This document shows positions 25,244 to 33,994 of a DNA stretch of 64,000 nt, piece after piece. Under the pieces are notes generated by a model. It saw nothing but the letters and a program-made list of their open reading frames with translations, was not told the DNA's origin and searched no databases. Position numbers and translations under genes: made by a program. The DNA is from Rossellomorea sp. y25. Lineage in GTDB: Bacteria > Bacillota > Bacilli > Bacillales > Bacillaceae_B. The stretch lies in NCBI RefSeq assembly GCF_038049935.1, contig NZ_CP145886.1, forward strand, positions 1,558,501 to 1,622,500, given 5' to 3'. Each line of letters opens with the position of its first letter. Position 1 is the first letter of the stretch.

Positions 25244-26008
25244 TTGAGTATTTTAGAAACAAAGAATCTAACGATTAAGTTCGGAGGTCATATTGCCGTC
25301 GATGATGTAACGTTCTCGGTACCTGAAAGGAAATTCAAGTCGATCATCGGACCGAATGGTGCCGGGAAAACGACGCTGTTTAATCTTCTGAGCGGTCAGT
25401 TAAAGCCAACTGGCGGAGATGTGTTTTTGAAAGGACAAAAGATTACGAGACTCTCTCCTACAAAAAGGGCCAGGCTTGGAATCGGTCGCTCCTTTCAAAT
25501 GACGAATGTGTTCCCGAATCTGACGGTTTTAGAGAATGTGAGATTGGCCGTGCAGTCAAAGCTTGGAATCCGCTATGTGATGCACAGGAATATCAAAGCG
25601 TTCAGTGATGTCATGAGTGAAGCCTATGACTTATTGAAGCTCGTCATGCTCTCGAATAAAGCGGACTCTCTTGCCGTAAACCTTGCACACGGAGAAAAAA
25701 GAAAGCTAGAGATCGCCATGCTCCTTGCACTGGATACGGAAATTTTGCTATTGGATGAACCTACTGCAGGAATGTCCCTGGAAGAAGTACCGGCGATCCT
25801 GGAAGTGATCCGTACCATCAAATCTCAAGGGGATAAAACCATTGTCCTCATTGAACACAAAATGGATATGATCATGGATCTGTCTGACAGCATCATGGTG
25901 TTATTCAATGGTCGAATGCTTGCTGATGATCATCCAAAGGAAATCATGAAGAATGAACAAGTGCAATCGGCTTATTTAGGGGGACTTTACGATGAGCACA
26001 CTGCTTAA
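25244..26008 (+). CDS. Liv-type ABC transporter ATP-binding protein (LivG-like)
   Basis: 254 residues. Walker A GPNGAGKTT (~36-44), signature LAHGEKRKLEIAM, Walker B LLLDEPTAG and the H-loop in VLIEHKMDM. The LivG-type long insertion with RLGIGRSFQMTNVFPNLTVLENVRLA is present. The TTG start has GGGGTGA about 6 nt upstream. It overlaps the next ATPase gene by 17 bp. It energises import together with LivF-, LivH- and LivM-like products. Confidence 0.93.
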   Translation: MSILETKNLTIKFGGHIAVDDVTFSVPERKFKSIIGPNGAGKTTLFNLLSGQLKPTGGDVFLKGQKITRLSPTKRARLGIGRSFQMTNVFPNLTVLENVRLAVQSKLGIRYVMHRNIKAFSDVMSEAYDLLKLVMLSNKADSLAVNLAHGEKRKLEIAMLLALDTEILLLDEPTAGMSLEEVPAILEVIRTIKSQGDKTIVLIEHKMDMIMDLSDSIMVLFNGRMLADDHPKEIMKNEQVQSAYLGGLYDEHTA

Positions 26009-26699
26009 AGTAGAAAACATCGAAACATATATCGGTCAGTATCACATTTTGCAAGGAGTTTCCTTTGAGGTGAAAAAAGGCGAAGTAACCGTACTGCTAG
26101 GAAGAAACGGGGCTGGGAAAACGACCAGTCTCCGGAGCATCATGGGACTGACCCCGCCCTCGTCAGGAAAAGTCATCTATAAAGAGGAGGAGATTCACAC
26201 GCTTCCCACCTTTAAAGTAGCCAATAAAGGAATCGGATATGTCCCGGAGGATCAGGGGATATTTGGAGACCTGACAGTGGAAGAGAATATGAAGGTAGCC
26301 ATGAAAACGCAAGATCAAGAGACCGGGGATCGAATGAATTGGATCATTGATCTGTTTCCCGATTTGAAAAAATTCTGGAAAAAGGCCGGCGGGAATTTAA
26401 GCGGAGGGCAGAAGCAGATGCTTTCCATTGCAAGGGCGTACTTAAATAATAATGACCTTATCTTAATCGATGAACCGAGTAAGGGGCTCGCTCCGATTGT
26501 CGTCGAGAAAGTGATGCATTCCATTGAAGAAATGAAAGAAAGAACGACGATCCTTCTTGTTGAGCAAAACTTTATGATGGCCAGTCAAATCGGGGATCGT
26601 TTCTATATTATCGACGATGGAACCACCGTTCACGATGGGCAAATGCAATCGTTGGTCAAAGATGAAGAATTGAAGAAGAAATACTTAGGAATTGCGTGA
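25992..26699 (+). CDS. Liv-type ABC transporter ATP-binding protein (LivF-like)
   Basis: 235 residues. Walker A GRNGAGKTT (~37-45), canonical signature NLSGGQKQML, Walker B LILIDEPSKGL, H-loop LLVEQNFMM. Second ATPase of the heterodimeric Liv-type importer. The ATG lies inside the livG-like gene (17-bp overlap), and the permease gene follows 12 bp after its stop. Confidence 0.93.
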   Translation: MSTLLKVENIETYIGQYHILQGVSFEVKKGEVTVLLGRNGAGKTTSLRSIMGLTPPSSGKVIYKEEEIHTLPTFKVANKGIGYVPEDQGIFGDLTVEENMKVAMKTQDQETGDRMNWIIDLFPDLKKFWKKAGGNLSGGQKQMLSIARAYLNNNDLILIDEPSKGLAPIVVEKVMHSIEEMKERTTILLVEQNFMMASQIGDRFYIIDDGTTVHDGQMQSLVKDEELKKKYLGIA

Positions 26700-26711
26700 G
26701 GAGGGAAGAGG

Positions 26712-27572
26712 ATGGACCTCATCATTAACTTGGCACTTAATGGATTGGCCACAGGGATGCTGATCTTTCTGCTGGCAGCAGGTTTGACGCTCATATTTGG
26801 ATTAATGGATGTATTGAACTTTGCTCACGGAGGCTTATTTGCATGGGGAGCATACAGCGGCGTCTGGGTTTATACCGTAACAGACAGCTTTATGGTAGGC
26901 ATTATCGGAGCGATTGCAACCGGATTGGTGCTGGGACTCGTGACAGAAAAATTCATTATACAGCCGGTTTACGGAAATCATGTTCAACAGATTCTCATTA
27001 CGTTAGGGTTCATGCTCGTTCTTTCAGAGATGTTGAAAGTCGTGTGGGGACCGAACCAGCTATCCGCGAAAGCGCCTGACTATTTAGCGGGGAGCTGGGA
27101 AATCGGGGATATCATTGTCATTAAATATCGTGTCTTCATTATCCTTGTTGGATTATTGATTTTCACGATTATCCAGCTGATTTTGAATAAAACAAGAATC
27201 GGCTTGATCGTCCGGGCAGGGGTCATGAATAAAGAAATGGTGGAAGCCTTTGGTATCAATATTAAGAAAATGTTTATGTACGTCTTTATGGTTGGTTCTT
27301 CCCTGGCTGCCCTCGGAGGAATTCTTCTTGCCCCGTACTCAGGTGTCATTTATGCAGAGATGGGCATGGAATTTGCGATCCTCGCTTTCATCGTTGTGGT
27401 GATCGGGGGAATGGGAAGTTTTCCGGGTTCGTTGTTTGCGGCTATCTTAGTCGGTCTGTCAGGCTCGTTCATGACGTATTATGTGCCCGAATTATCCCTG
27501 GCAGTCAATATGATATTAATGGCGCTTGTACTGATTTTCAGGCCACAGGGACTATTTACAGTAAAGGGGTGA
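26712..27572 (+). CDS. Liv-type ABC transporter permease (LivH-like)
   Basis: 286 residues, about eight TM helices. The family pattern GLTLIFGLMDVLNFAHGGLFAWGAY near the N-terminus and AVVIGGMGSFPGSLFAAILVG-type segment (here FIVVVIGGMGSFPGSLFAA) near the C-terminus are clear. GAGGAGGGAAGAGG precedes the ATG. It pairs with the LivM-like protein encoded 4 bp downstream. Confidence 0.93.
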   Translation: MDLIINLALNGLATGMLIFLLAAGLTLIFGLMDVLNFAHGGLFAWGAYSGVWVYTVTDSFMVGIIGAIATGLVLGLVTEKFIIQPVYGNHVQQILITLGFMLVLSEMLKVVWGPNQLSAKAPDYLAGSWEIGDIIVIKYRVFIILVGLLIFTIIQLILNKTRIGLIVRAGVMNKEMVEAFGINIKKMFMYVFMVGSSLAALGGILLAPYSGVIYAEMGMEFAILAFIVVVIGGMGSFPGSLFAAILVGLSGSFMTYYVPELSLAVNMILMALVLIFRPQGLFTVKG

Positions 27573-27576
27573 CAGA

Positions 27577-28572
27577 ATGAAGATTCTCAAGCAGCGATCG
27601 AACGCATTTTTAGGAATAGCATTAGGGATCCTGATCATCTATCCGTTTTTCAATGATTCAAGAAGCATGATGATCCTCCTGACCCAGGTCTTCATCTTCG
27701 GCGTATTTGCCATGAGCTACGATCTCCTTCTCGGATATACAGGGATCGTTTCCTTTGGGCATGCCATGTTCTTTGGTATCGGAGCCTATTCTACAGGCAT
27801 TTTTCTCGACCGAATGGAGCCTACCATGTTTTGGCTCATGGTCTCCATCCTGGTCGCTTCCGTCATAGCAGGATTGGTCAGCTATATCGTCGGACTCTTG
27901 ACGTTACGACTTAAAAGTCATTTCTATGCGATGTTGACCCTTGCCTTTGCAGGATTATTCCTCGTCGGGGCTGAAAAATGGAGAAGCTTGACGTTTGGGA
28001 ATGATGGGTTTACGTTTCGAACACCGGATTTAATGAAAGATCGTCTGGTATTTTACTTCATATGCCTAGGTGTCATGGCCGTCATCTTTCTTTTATTAAG
28101 AAGATTTACCCATTCTCCTGCCGGGTCCGTACTTCAGGCCATTCGTGAAAACGAGCAGAGGGCAGAATCACTTGGGTTCCAGGTCCTTCATTACAAAATT
28201 TTAGCCAGTGTGATTGCCGGAGTGATTGCGAGTTTCGCAGGTTCATTGTACGGCTTGTCTCTACGGTTCGTGAACACGAGTGTATTCACGATGGATGTCA
28301 CCCTTGATGCGTTATTGATGACCATCATTGGCGGAGTGGGCACCCTGGTGGGACCGATCGTCGGAGCAGGACTGATTGAATTTGCCCATCACTGGTTGAC
28401 CGAGCTCGCCAAAACCTATCCGATCTTTGAACGCTGGATCATTTTCTTCGGAATTCTTTATATCCTGGCGGTTATGTTCTTCCCGGCGGGTATTGTGGGG
28501 TCATTCAAGAAAATCAAGAAAAGAAAACGAGGGAAACGAGAGCACAGGGAAGAGAAAAACATCGCAAGCTAA
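27577..28572 (+). CDS. Liv-type ABC transporter permease (LivM-like)
   Basis: 331 residues. LivM hallmark YDLLLGYTGIVSFGHAMFFGIGAY, conserved EAA-like region QAIRENEQRAESLGF, and TIIGGVGTLVGPIVGAGLIEF. It ends in a very basic tail (KKIKKRKRGKREHREEK). It completes a five-component importer. The KAS III-like gene follows 15 bp downstream, so transport and metabolism share a transcript. Confidence 0.93.
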   Translation: MKILKQRSNAFLGIALGILIIYPFFNDSRSMMILLTQVFIFGVFAMSYDLLLGYTGIVSFGHAMFFGIGAYSTGIFLDRMEPTMFWLMVSILVASVIAGLVSYIVGLLTLRLKSHFYAMLTLAFAGLFLVGAEKWRSLTFGNDGFTFRTPDLMKDRLVFYFICLGVMAVIFLLLRRFTHSPAGSVLQAIRENEQRAESLGFQVLHYKILASVIAGVIASFAGSLYGLSLRFVNTSVFTMDVTLDALLMTIIGGVGTLVGPIVGAGLIEFAHHWLTELAKTYPIFERWIIFFGILYILAVMFFPAGIVGSFKKIKKRKRGKREHREEKNIAS

Positions 28573-28587
28573 AAGGGAGGATCTTTC

Positions 28588-29592
28588 ATGACGATCGGCA
28601 TTCTTAGCACAGGATTATATTTACCCTCAACTACTATGACAAGCGGGGAAATTGCTGAAAAAGCAGGACTTCCATTAGAGGTTGTAGAAAACAAAATGGG
28701 AATCAAAAAGAAAACGGTTCCAGGACCGGAAGATCATACATGTGCCATGGGCATTCAAGCGGCAAGGCGGGCCATCGAAAAAGCAGGTATCGATCCCAAG
28801 GATATTGATGTAGTCATCTACATTGGTGAAGAACATAAAGAATATCCCCTTTGGACAGCGGGAATCAAGCTCCAGGAAGAAATCGGTGCTTATCGGGCCT
28901 GGGCTTTTGACGTGGCGTTACGGTGCGGTACCACGATCATGGCGATGAAGCTTGCCAAAAGCTTACTGGAAACGGATCCCTCCGTTAAAACCGTGCTCCT
29001 TGCAGGAGGGTACCGCAACAACGATTTTATCGATTACCGAAACAGCAGGACCCGCTTTATGTTCAACCTGGCAGCAGGCGGCGGAGCGATGATCCTTCAA
29101 AAAGGTCTTAAGAAAAATGCCGTATTGGAAACGTCCATCATCACCGATGGCTCGTTTTCAGAAGATGTCATTGTCCCGGTGGGTGGAACGAAGGAGCCTC
29201 TGACAGGAGAGTCTATCGGACGATATAAGCTGGATGTCACCGATCCGGAAGGAATGAAGAAAAGGCTCGAGCAGAAATCCATGGATCACTTCTTAAAGGT
29301 TGTACGTGAATCGGTATATAAAAGCGGATACTCAGAAAAGGACATTTCATACGTAGCCATGCTTCATATGAAAAAGTCCGCCCATCGCTATGTATTAAAG
29401 GAATTGGGACTCACTGAAAAGCAGTCTATCTATCTGGAAGAATACGGACATATCGGCCAATTCGATCAAATTTTGTCACTGGAACTGGCAGAAGAAAGAG
29501 GCAAGCTGAATGAGGGCGATGTTGTCGTGCTGGTCAGTGCGGGGATTGGGTACGCCTGGGGAGCGACGACCATGATTTGGGGGAATTCATAA
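28588..29592 (+). CDS. 3-oxoacyl-ACP synthase III-like (KAS III/thiolase-fold) enzyme
   Basis: 334 residues, thiolase fold. Candidate catalytic Cys113 in DVALRCGTTIMAM and His260 in AMLHMKKSAH. The Asn of the FabH Cys-His-Asn triad, expected in a Y-G-N context, is replaced by His288 (EEYGHIGQFDQ). FabH's HQAN motif is also absent. This argues against housekeeping fatty acid initiation and for a specialised acyl-CoA condensation, acyl transfer or C-C cleavage. AGGGAGG precedes the ATG. It is in an operon with a Liv-type importer, a hydrolase, an SDR and a thiolase. Product unknown. Confidence 0.82.
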   Translation: MTIGILSTGLYLPSTTMTSGEIAEKAGLPLEVVENKMGIKKKTVPGPEDHTCAMGIQAARRAIEKAGIDPKDIDVVIYIGEEHKEYPLWTAGIKLQEEIGAYRAWAFDVALRCGTTIMAMKLAKSLLETDPSVKTVLLAGGYRNNDFIDYRNSRTRFMFNLAAGGGAMILQKGLKKNAVLETSIITDGSFSEDVIVPVGGTKEPLTGESIGRYKLDVTDPEGMKKRLEQKSMDHFLKVVRESVYKSGYSEKDISYVAMLHMKKSAHRYVLKELGLTEKQSIYLEEYGHIGQFDQILSLELAEERGKLNEGDVVVLVSAGIGYAWGATTMIWGNS

Positions 29593-29608
29593 AAAGGGGG
29601 ATAACGAA

Positions 29609-30520
29609 ATGGCAGCGGTTCAACTAAAGAAAGTATTGCTTGGGAATGGAGAAACGTTAGCTTATCGGGAAAGAAACGGGGGACATATTCCACTGGTGCT
29701 TATCCACGGGAATATGACCTCATCCAAACATTGGGATGTTGTTTTGGATAAAATGGATGAAAGTTATAAAATTTACGCCGTTGATATGAGAGGATTTGGT
29801 GAATCAAGCTATCATCGGGAAATTACGAGTATAAAAGATTTGTCCGACGATATTAAGGATTGGGTTGACGAATTGGGCCTCCGTGACTTTTCAATGGTAG
29901 GATGGTCGACTGGTGGTGCAGTCGCCATGCAATTTGCCATCGATTATCCAGACTATTGCAAGAACCTTATTTTACTAGCTTCAGCTTCCACAAGAGGTTA
30001 CCCATTCTTCGGCACTAAATCAGACGGCACACCTGATATGGGAAATCGCCTTCGTAGGATAGAAGAAATAATGATGGACAGCGGCAAAACCGTCCCGGTC
30101 CAAGCAGCATACGACGGGAACAACCGGGAATTTCTCCGCACCCTGTGGAATTCACTGATCTATTCGCACAACCAGCCCGATGATGAACGCTACGAAGCGT
30201 ACATTGATGATATGAGAACACAGCGGAACTTGGCTCATATTTATCAAGCCTTAAACACGTTTAATGTTAGCAGTGCTTACAATGGTCTCGTTGATGGAAC
30301 GAACCAGGCGAGCTCCATCTCGATTCCGGTACTTGTATTAAGAGGAGACCGTGATTATGTGATCACAAAAGAAATGGCAGAGGAAACCATCGAAGATATA
30401 GGAGAAAACGCTACATTTGTTGAATTAAAGAATAGTGGGCATTCACCGCTCATCGATGATGTAGATCAATTGCTTCGCGCAATGACATCATTTTTGCAGA
30501 TGAAGGAGGAACCGGCATGA
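29609..30520 (+). CDS. Alpha/beta hydrolase (PhaZ-like or ester/thioester hydrolase)
   Basis: 303 residues. Oxyanion motif LIHGNMTSSKHW, nucleophile Ser100 in GWSTGG, acid residue in GDRDYV (~247-249) and His278 in NSGHSPLID. No signal peptide, so it acts inside the cell on imported or CoA-bound substrate. The size and the GWSxGG box resemble intracellular poly(3-hydroxybutyrate) depolymerases described in Bacillus, and the next two genes are PhaB- and PhaA-like, but generic esterase or C-C hydrolase activity is equally possible. The SDR start overlaps its stop by 4 bp. Confidence 0.82.
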   Translation: MAAVQLKKVLLGNGETLAYRERNGGHIPLVLIHGNMTSSKHWDVVLDKMDESYKIYAVDMRGFGESSYHREITSIKDLSDDIKDWVDELGLRDFSMVGWSTGGAVAMQFAIDYPDYCKNLILLASASTRGYPFFGTKSDGTPDMGNRLRRIEEIMMDSGKTVPVQAAYDGNNREFLRTLWNSLIYSHNQPDDERYEAYIDDMRTQRNLAHIYQALNTFNVSSAYNGLVDGTNQASSISIPVLVLRGDRDYVITKEMAEETIEDIGENATFVELKNSGHSPLIDDVDQLLRAMTSFLQMKEEPA

Positions 30521-31260
30521 GACTGGAAGGTAAAGTCGCCCTGATTACGGGTGCTGCGAACGGAATAGGATATGCCGCAGCGAAAATTTTTGTGGAAGAA
30601 GGATGCCACGTTGCACTTGTCGACTTCAATCAGGAGGTCGGCGAAGAAAAAGCACGACAGCTGAATGAACTGGGAACGGGGAAAGCATGCTTTTTTCAAG
30701 GGGATGTAGCAGATCGATCTTCCGTTGATTCTTTTGTAAAAGAGGTAAGAGAACGATTTGGTAAAATCGATATTTTAATAAACAATGCTGGAATTACAAG
30801 AGATGGTATGATTCATAAGTTATCACCGGAAGACTTTCAAAAGGTGCTGGATGTGAATTTGACAGGTGTGTTCAATTGTACCCAAGCGGTTCTCCCCCAT
30901 TTGATCGATAATGGAAAAGGGAAAATCATCAACACGTCTTCTGTAAGTGGGGTTTACGGAAATGTCGGACAAACCAACTATGCGGCAACAAAAGCTGCCG
31001 TGGTCGGAATGACGAAAACATGGGCGAAGGAATTGGGGCGTAAAGGTATCAACGTGAACGCAGTCGCGCCCGGATTCACCGAAACGAGTATGGTGGCAGC
31101 CGTTCCGGAAAAAGTCATCGATCAAATGAAGGCGATGATACCGCTTGGCAGACTAGGGAAACCGGATGATATCGCAAAAGCTTACTTGTATTTGGCATCT
31201 GATGATAGTGACTATGTAAATGGAACAGTCCTGCATGTAGATGGCGGCATCATGATGTAA
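30517..31260 (+). CDS. SDR family 3-oxoacyl/acetoacetyl-CoA reductase-type dehydrogenase
   Basis: 247 residues, classical short-chain dehydrogenase. Cofactor motif TGAANGIG, NNAG, and catalytic Ser142-Tyr155-Lys159. The Asp36 after the second strand (VALVDFNQ) suggests NAD rather than NADP. Similar in length and motifs to FabG/PhaB. ATGA overlap with the hydrolase gene shows translational coupling. Its likely job is oxidation of a 3-hydroxyacyl-CoA or a related alcohol to the ketone that the next enzyme cleaves. Confidence 0.88.
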   Translation: MRLEGKVALITGAANGIGYAAAKIFVEEGCHVALVDFNQEVGEEKARQLNELGTGKACFFQGDVADRSSVDSFVKEVRERFGKIDILINNAGITRDGMIHKLSPEDFQKVLDVNLTGVFNCTQAVLPHLIDNGKGKIINTSSVSGVYGNVGQTNYAATKAAVVGMTKTWAKELGRKGINVNAVAPGFTETSMVAAVPEKVIDQMKAMIPLGRLGKPDDIAKAYLYLASDDSDYVNGTVLHVDGGIMM

Positions 31261-31284
31261 CTGATAGGAAAGGGAAGTGACAAA

Positions 31285-32463
31285 ATGAGAAATGTAGTGA
31301 TTACATCGGCCCTGCGTACGCCGGTTGGTGCATTTGGTGGAGCATTTAAAGATCTGCTACCGACGGATCTGATTGTACCTGTTATGAAAGAAGCGGCGAG
31401 AGAAAGCGGGCTCTCGGCAAGTGATATTGATGAAGTGATCCTCGGGCATTGTATTCAGAGGACCGACCAGCCTAACACGGCAAGAACGGCAGCGCTACTT
31501 GCCGGGTTTGACGACACGACGACAGGCTTTACGATTCAACGACAATGTGCCAGCGGGATGCAGGCAATCATTTCAGCAGCCATGCAAATTCAAACAGGCT
31601 TATCTGATATTGTCCTGGCAGGTGGAGTAGAAGCGATGAGCTCCAGTCCATATATTCTAAAGCAGCACCGCTTCGGTCAAAGGCTGCAACACGGTGAAAT
31701 TCGGGATTCCGTTTGGGAGGTGCTTGAAGATCCGATCCACGGCATCATGATGGGAGAAACAGCCGAGAACCTAGCAGAAATTCACTCGATCTCCCGGGAA
31801 GAGCAGGACGAATATGCGGTGTTAAGCCATGAGCGTGCAGCCGCCGCGATGGAGAATGGATATTTCGATTCACAGATCCTTCCACTTACAGTAAAGGAAC
31901 GTAAGAGTGAAAAGGTGATTGATAAAGATGAAAGTCCCCGAGCCGGGCTGAAAGTAGAAAAGCTGCAGAAATTAAAGCCTGCATTCCGTGAAGGCGGCAC
32001 GGTGACTGCCGGGAATTCTTCAAGTCTCAATGATGGAGGGGCGGCACTGATCCTCATGAGTGAAGAAGAAGCCGAGCGAAGAGGACTTCAGCCCCTAGGA
32101 AGAATCGTTGGCTACTCAGTAGCAGGCGTGGATCCGAAAGTGATGGGGATCGGTCCTGTACCAGCCATTCAAAAAGGACTACATACAGCGAAAAATTGGT
32201 CTCTGGATGAGATCGATCTATTCGAGATTAACGAAGCATTCGCAGCACAGTATTTAGCTGTCGAAAAAGAGCTTGGTCTCGACCGGGAAAAGGTAAATGT
32301 GAACGGAAGTGGAATCAGTATCGGTCATCCAGTTGGCTGCACAGGTGCACGACTCGTTGTGTCTTTACTGCATGAATTGAAGCGTCGTGAATTGAAAAAG
32401 GGAATTGCTTCATTATGTGTCGGCGGCGGAATGGGCGCTTCGGTGTTGGTTGAAGGGATGTAA
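31285..32463 (+). CDS. Acetyl-CoA acetyltransferase (thiolase)
   Basis: 392 residues. Nucleophile Cys88 in QRQCASGMQAI, His348 in GHPVGCTGARLV and Cys378 in LCVGGGMGAS, the complete thiolase set. It cleaves 3-ketoacyl-CoA to acetyl-CoA plus a shortened acyl-CoA, or condenses two acetyl-CoA. It is the last gene of the operon that starts with the binding protein; a wobble-rich terminator follows. Thus the operon ends in acetyl-CoA, consistent with carbon-source catabolism. Confidence 0.92.
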   Translation: MRNVVITSALRTPVGAFGGAFKDLLPTDLIVPVMKEAARESGLSASDIDEVILGHCIQRTDQPNTARTAALLAGFDDTTTGFTIQRQCASGMQAIISAAMQIQTGLSDIVLAGGVEAMSSSPYILKQHRFGQRLQHGEIRDSVWEVLEDPIHGIMMGETAENLAEIHSISREEQDEYAVLSHERAAAAMENGYFDSQILPLTVKERKSEKVIDKDESPRAGLKVEKLQKLKPAFREGGTVTAGNSSSLNDGGAALILMSEEEAERRGLQPLGRIVGYSVAGVDPKVMGIGPVPAIQKGLHTAKNWSLDEIDLFEINEAFAAQYLAVEKELGLDREKVNVNGSGISIGHPVGCTGARLVVSLLHELKRRELKKGIASLCVGGGMGASVLVEGM

Positions 32464-32472
32464 GAAGAGGAA

Positions 32473-32508
32473 GTGCTGGCTCTGGATGGGGCTAGTGCTT
32501 TTTTTGTG
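32473..32508 (+). terminator. Terminator at the end of the catabolic operon
   Basis: GTGCTGGCTC-TGGATG-GGGCTAGTGC, a 10-bp stem with several G-T pairs, followed by T7. Confidence 0.65.
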
Positions 32509-32632
32509 GGATTTTTAGTGTGGGAAGGAGACCCTCACCAATTACGGAAAGAACGTCTCCCCCCGTTAAGACCAATCACAACCCTATGATAATAGACTCA
32601 TTTTCACGCATTTACACAAAATTTACCCTATT

Positions 32633-32663
32633 TTGACAATATGTAATGTACGCTAAATATATA
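32633..32663 (+). promoter_or_regulatory. Candidate promoter of the nuclease gene
   Basis: TTGACA at 32633 with an AT-rich TATATA region at 32658-32663. The spacer is longer than ideal (19 nt), so the -10 position is uncertain. Confidence 0.35.
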
Positions 32664-32689
32664 GTCATTTTTAGAGGAGGCGAAGCAAT

Positions 32690-33871
32690 TTGAAGGTTGT
32701 AAACAAAAAGATCATCAGCATTTTTTCTGTTTTAATTATTTTTATGATTGCGTGTGGTCAAGTATCTCCGAGTCAAATGAGTGCAGCGGGAAACGGGACG
32801 TGGAGTTCGCCATTTACTGTTGATCAGGCATTGTCCAATCAAGATGGTTCCACTCAGTCGGTGGAAGGATATGTGGTCGGGCAGCCGACCTCTACGTCAT
32901 CCGTTGTCACGAGCAATTTTCCAAATGATTATGCTTTAGCTTTGGCAGATTCCCCTTCAGAATCCAACACGGATGATATGGTATATGTTCAAATTCCATC
33001 TTCCTACCGCTCAAACTATGGACTGCAAAGTAACCCAGGCCTGATCGGCGAAAAAATCAAAGTGACTGGAAGTTTAACGGCATATTTCTCTCATCCGGGA
33101 GTGAAGTCTACGTCAGCATTTGAATCAGTGGAAGATGGAGGCACTGATCCGACTGATCCTCCAACTGAACCAACCGACCCGCCAGCCTATGAAGAATACT
33201 ATAATACCGCTGAAGGAAAGACGGGGTCTTCTTTAAAAACAGCACTACATAACATCATTGATGATCATCAAACTCTTTCTTACAGTGATGTATGGGGAGC
33301 ATTGCGTAACACAGATGAAGATCCGAACAATCCCAATAATGTGATACTCCTGTACTCAGGACGCTCCCAATCGAAAACGACAAACGGCGGTGGAGTCGAC
33401 GACTGGAACCGTGAGCACGTGTGGGCGAAATCCCACGGTGACTTCGGAACAGCGCAAGGACCGGGGACGGACCTTCATCACTTAAGACCAACAGATGTAA
33501 CGGTCAATTCCACAAGAAGTAATCTTGATTTTGACAATGGTGGAACTCAGCATAGCGAAGCGCCAGGCAACTATTATGATGGCGATTCCTGGGAGCCTCG
33601 TGATGAAGTGAAAGGTGACGTCGCCCGTATGATCTTCTACATGGCCGTCCGCTATGAAGGGGACAGTGGAGAACTCGATTTAGAAATCAATAACAACGTC
33701 AACAATGGAAGTGCCCCGTACCACGGGAAAATGTCAGTTCTCCTTCAATGGAATGAACAAGACCCTGTCGATGCGAGGGAAATCAGACGCAACAATATTA
33801 TTTTTGAACAATATCAAGGAAATCGAAATCCATTCATTGACCACCCCGAGTGGGCGGAAATGATCTGGTAA
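32690..33871 (+). CDS. Exported endonuclease I family nuclease with N-terminal OB-like domain
   Basis: 393 residues. Signal sequence with a possible lipobox (FMIACG, Cys at ~22), then an OB-fold-like domain of the DUF6359 kind (WSSPFTVDQALSNQDG ... KIKVTGSLTAYF, ~32-145), a Pro/Thr/Asp linker (DPTDPPTEPTDPPAY) and an EndA/NucM-type endonuclease I domain with the beta-beta-alpha-metal motif WNREHVWAKSHG and DLHHLRPTD. TTG start after GAGGAGG. Related to secreted Bacillus nucleases (YurI/BsnI). It degrades extracellular DNA. It sits between the catabolic operon and the acyl-CoA synthetase but has its own promoter and terminator. Confidence 0.9.
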   Translation: MKVVNKKIISIFSVLIIFMIACGQVSPSQMSAAGNGTWSSPFTVDQALSNQDGSTQSVEGYVVGQPTSTSSVVTSNFPNDYALALADSPSESNTDDMVYVQIPSSYRSNYGLQSNPGLIGEKIKVTGSLTAYFSHPGVKSTSAFESVEDGGTDPTDPPTEPTDPPAYEEYYNTAEGKTGSSLKTALHNIIDDHQTLSYSDVWGALRNTDEDPNNPNNVILLYSGRSQSKTTNGGGVDDWNREHVWAKSHGDFGTAQGPGTDLHHLRPTDVTVNSTRSNLDFDNGGTQHSEAPGNYYDGDSWEPRDEVKGDVARMIFYMAVRYEGDSGELDLEINNNVNNGSAPYHGKMSVLLQWNEQDPVDAREIRRNNIIFEQYQGNRNPFIDHPEWAEMIW

Positions 33872-33879
33872 GCAGCACG

Positions 33880-33907
33880 GGGCCTGGACTCTTCCAGGCC
33901 CTTTTTT
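33880..33907 (+). terminator. Rho-independent terminator after nuclease
   Basis: GGGCCTGGA-CTCT-TCCAGGCCC followed by T6. Confidence 0.95.
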
Positions 33908-33931
33908 AATGTGGAAGCTAGGTTCCTTTTC

Positions 33932-33964
33932 TGTAACTCATTTGTAACCCCCGACATCTATCAT
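33932..33964 (+). promoter_or_regulatory. Activator-type promoter with 11-bp spaced TGTAACY repeats (acyl-CoA synthetase)
   Basis: TGTAACT (33932-33938) and TGTAACC (33943-33949), 11 bp apart with the same CATT between, then 9 nt, then -10 TATCAT (33959-33964). No -35 hexamer. Geometry is identical to the promoter at 23837-23869. Confidence 0.65.
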
Positions 33965-33994
33965 GAAAGCAACCATCCAAAGGAGGAGATGAAT

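Noticed and set aside
23919..28572. Calling the ABC system a branched-chain amino acid transporter outright
   Set aside because: The family is broad, and the co-transcribed acyl-CoA enzymes suggest another substrate, so only the Liv-type family is stated.
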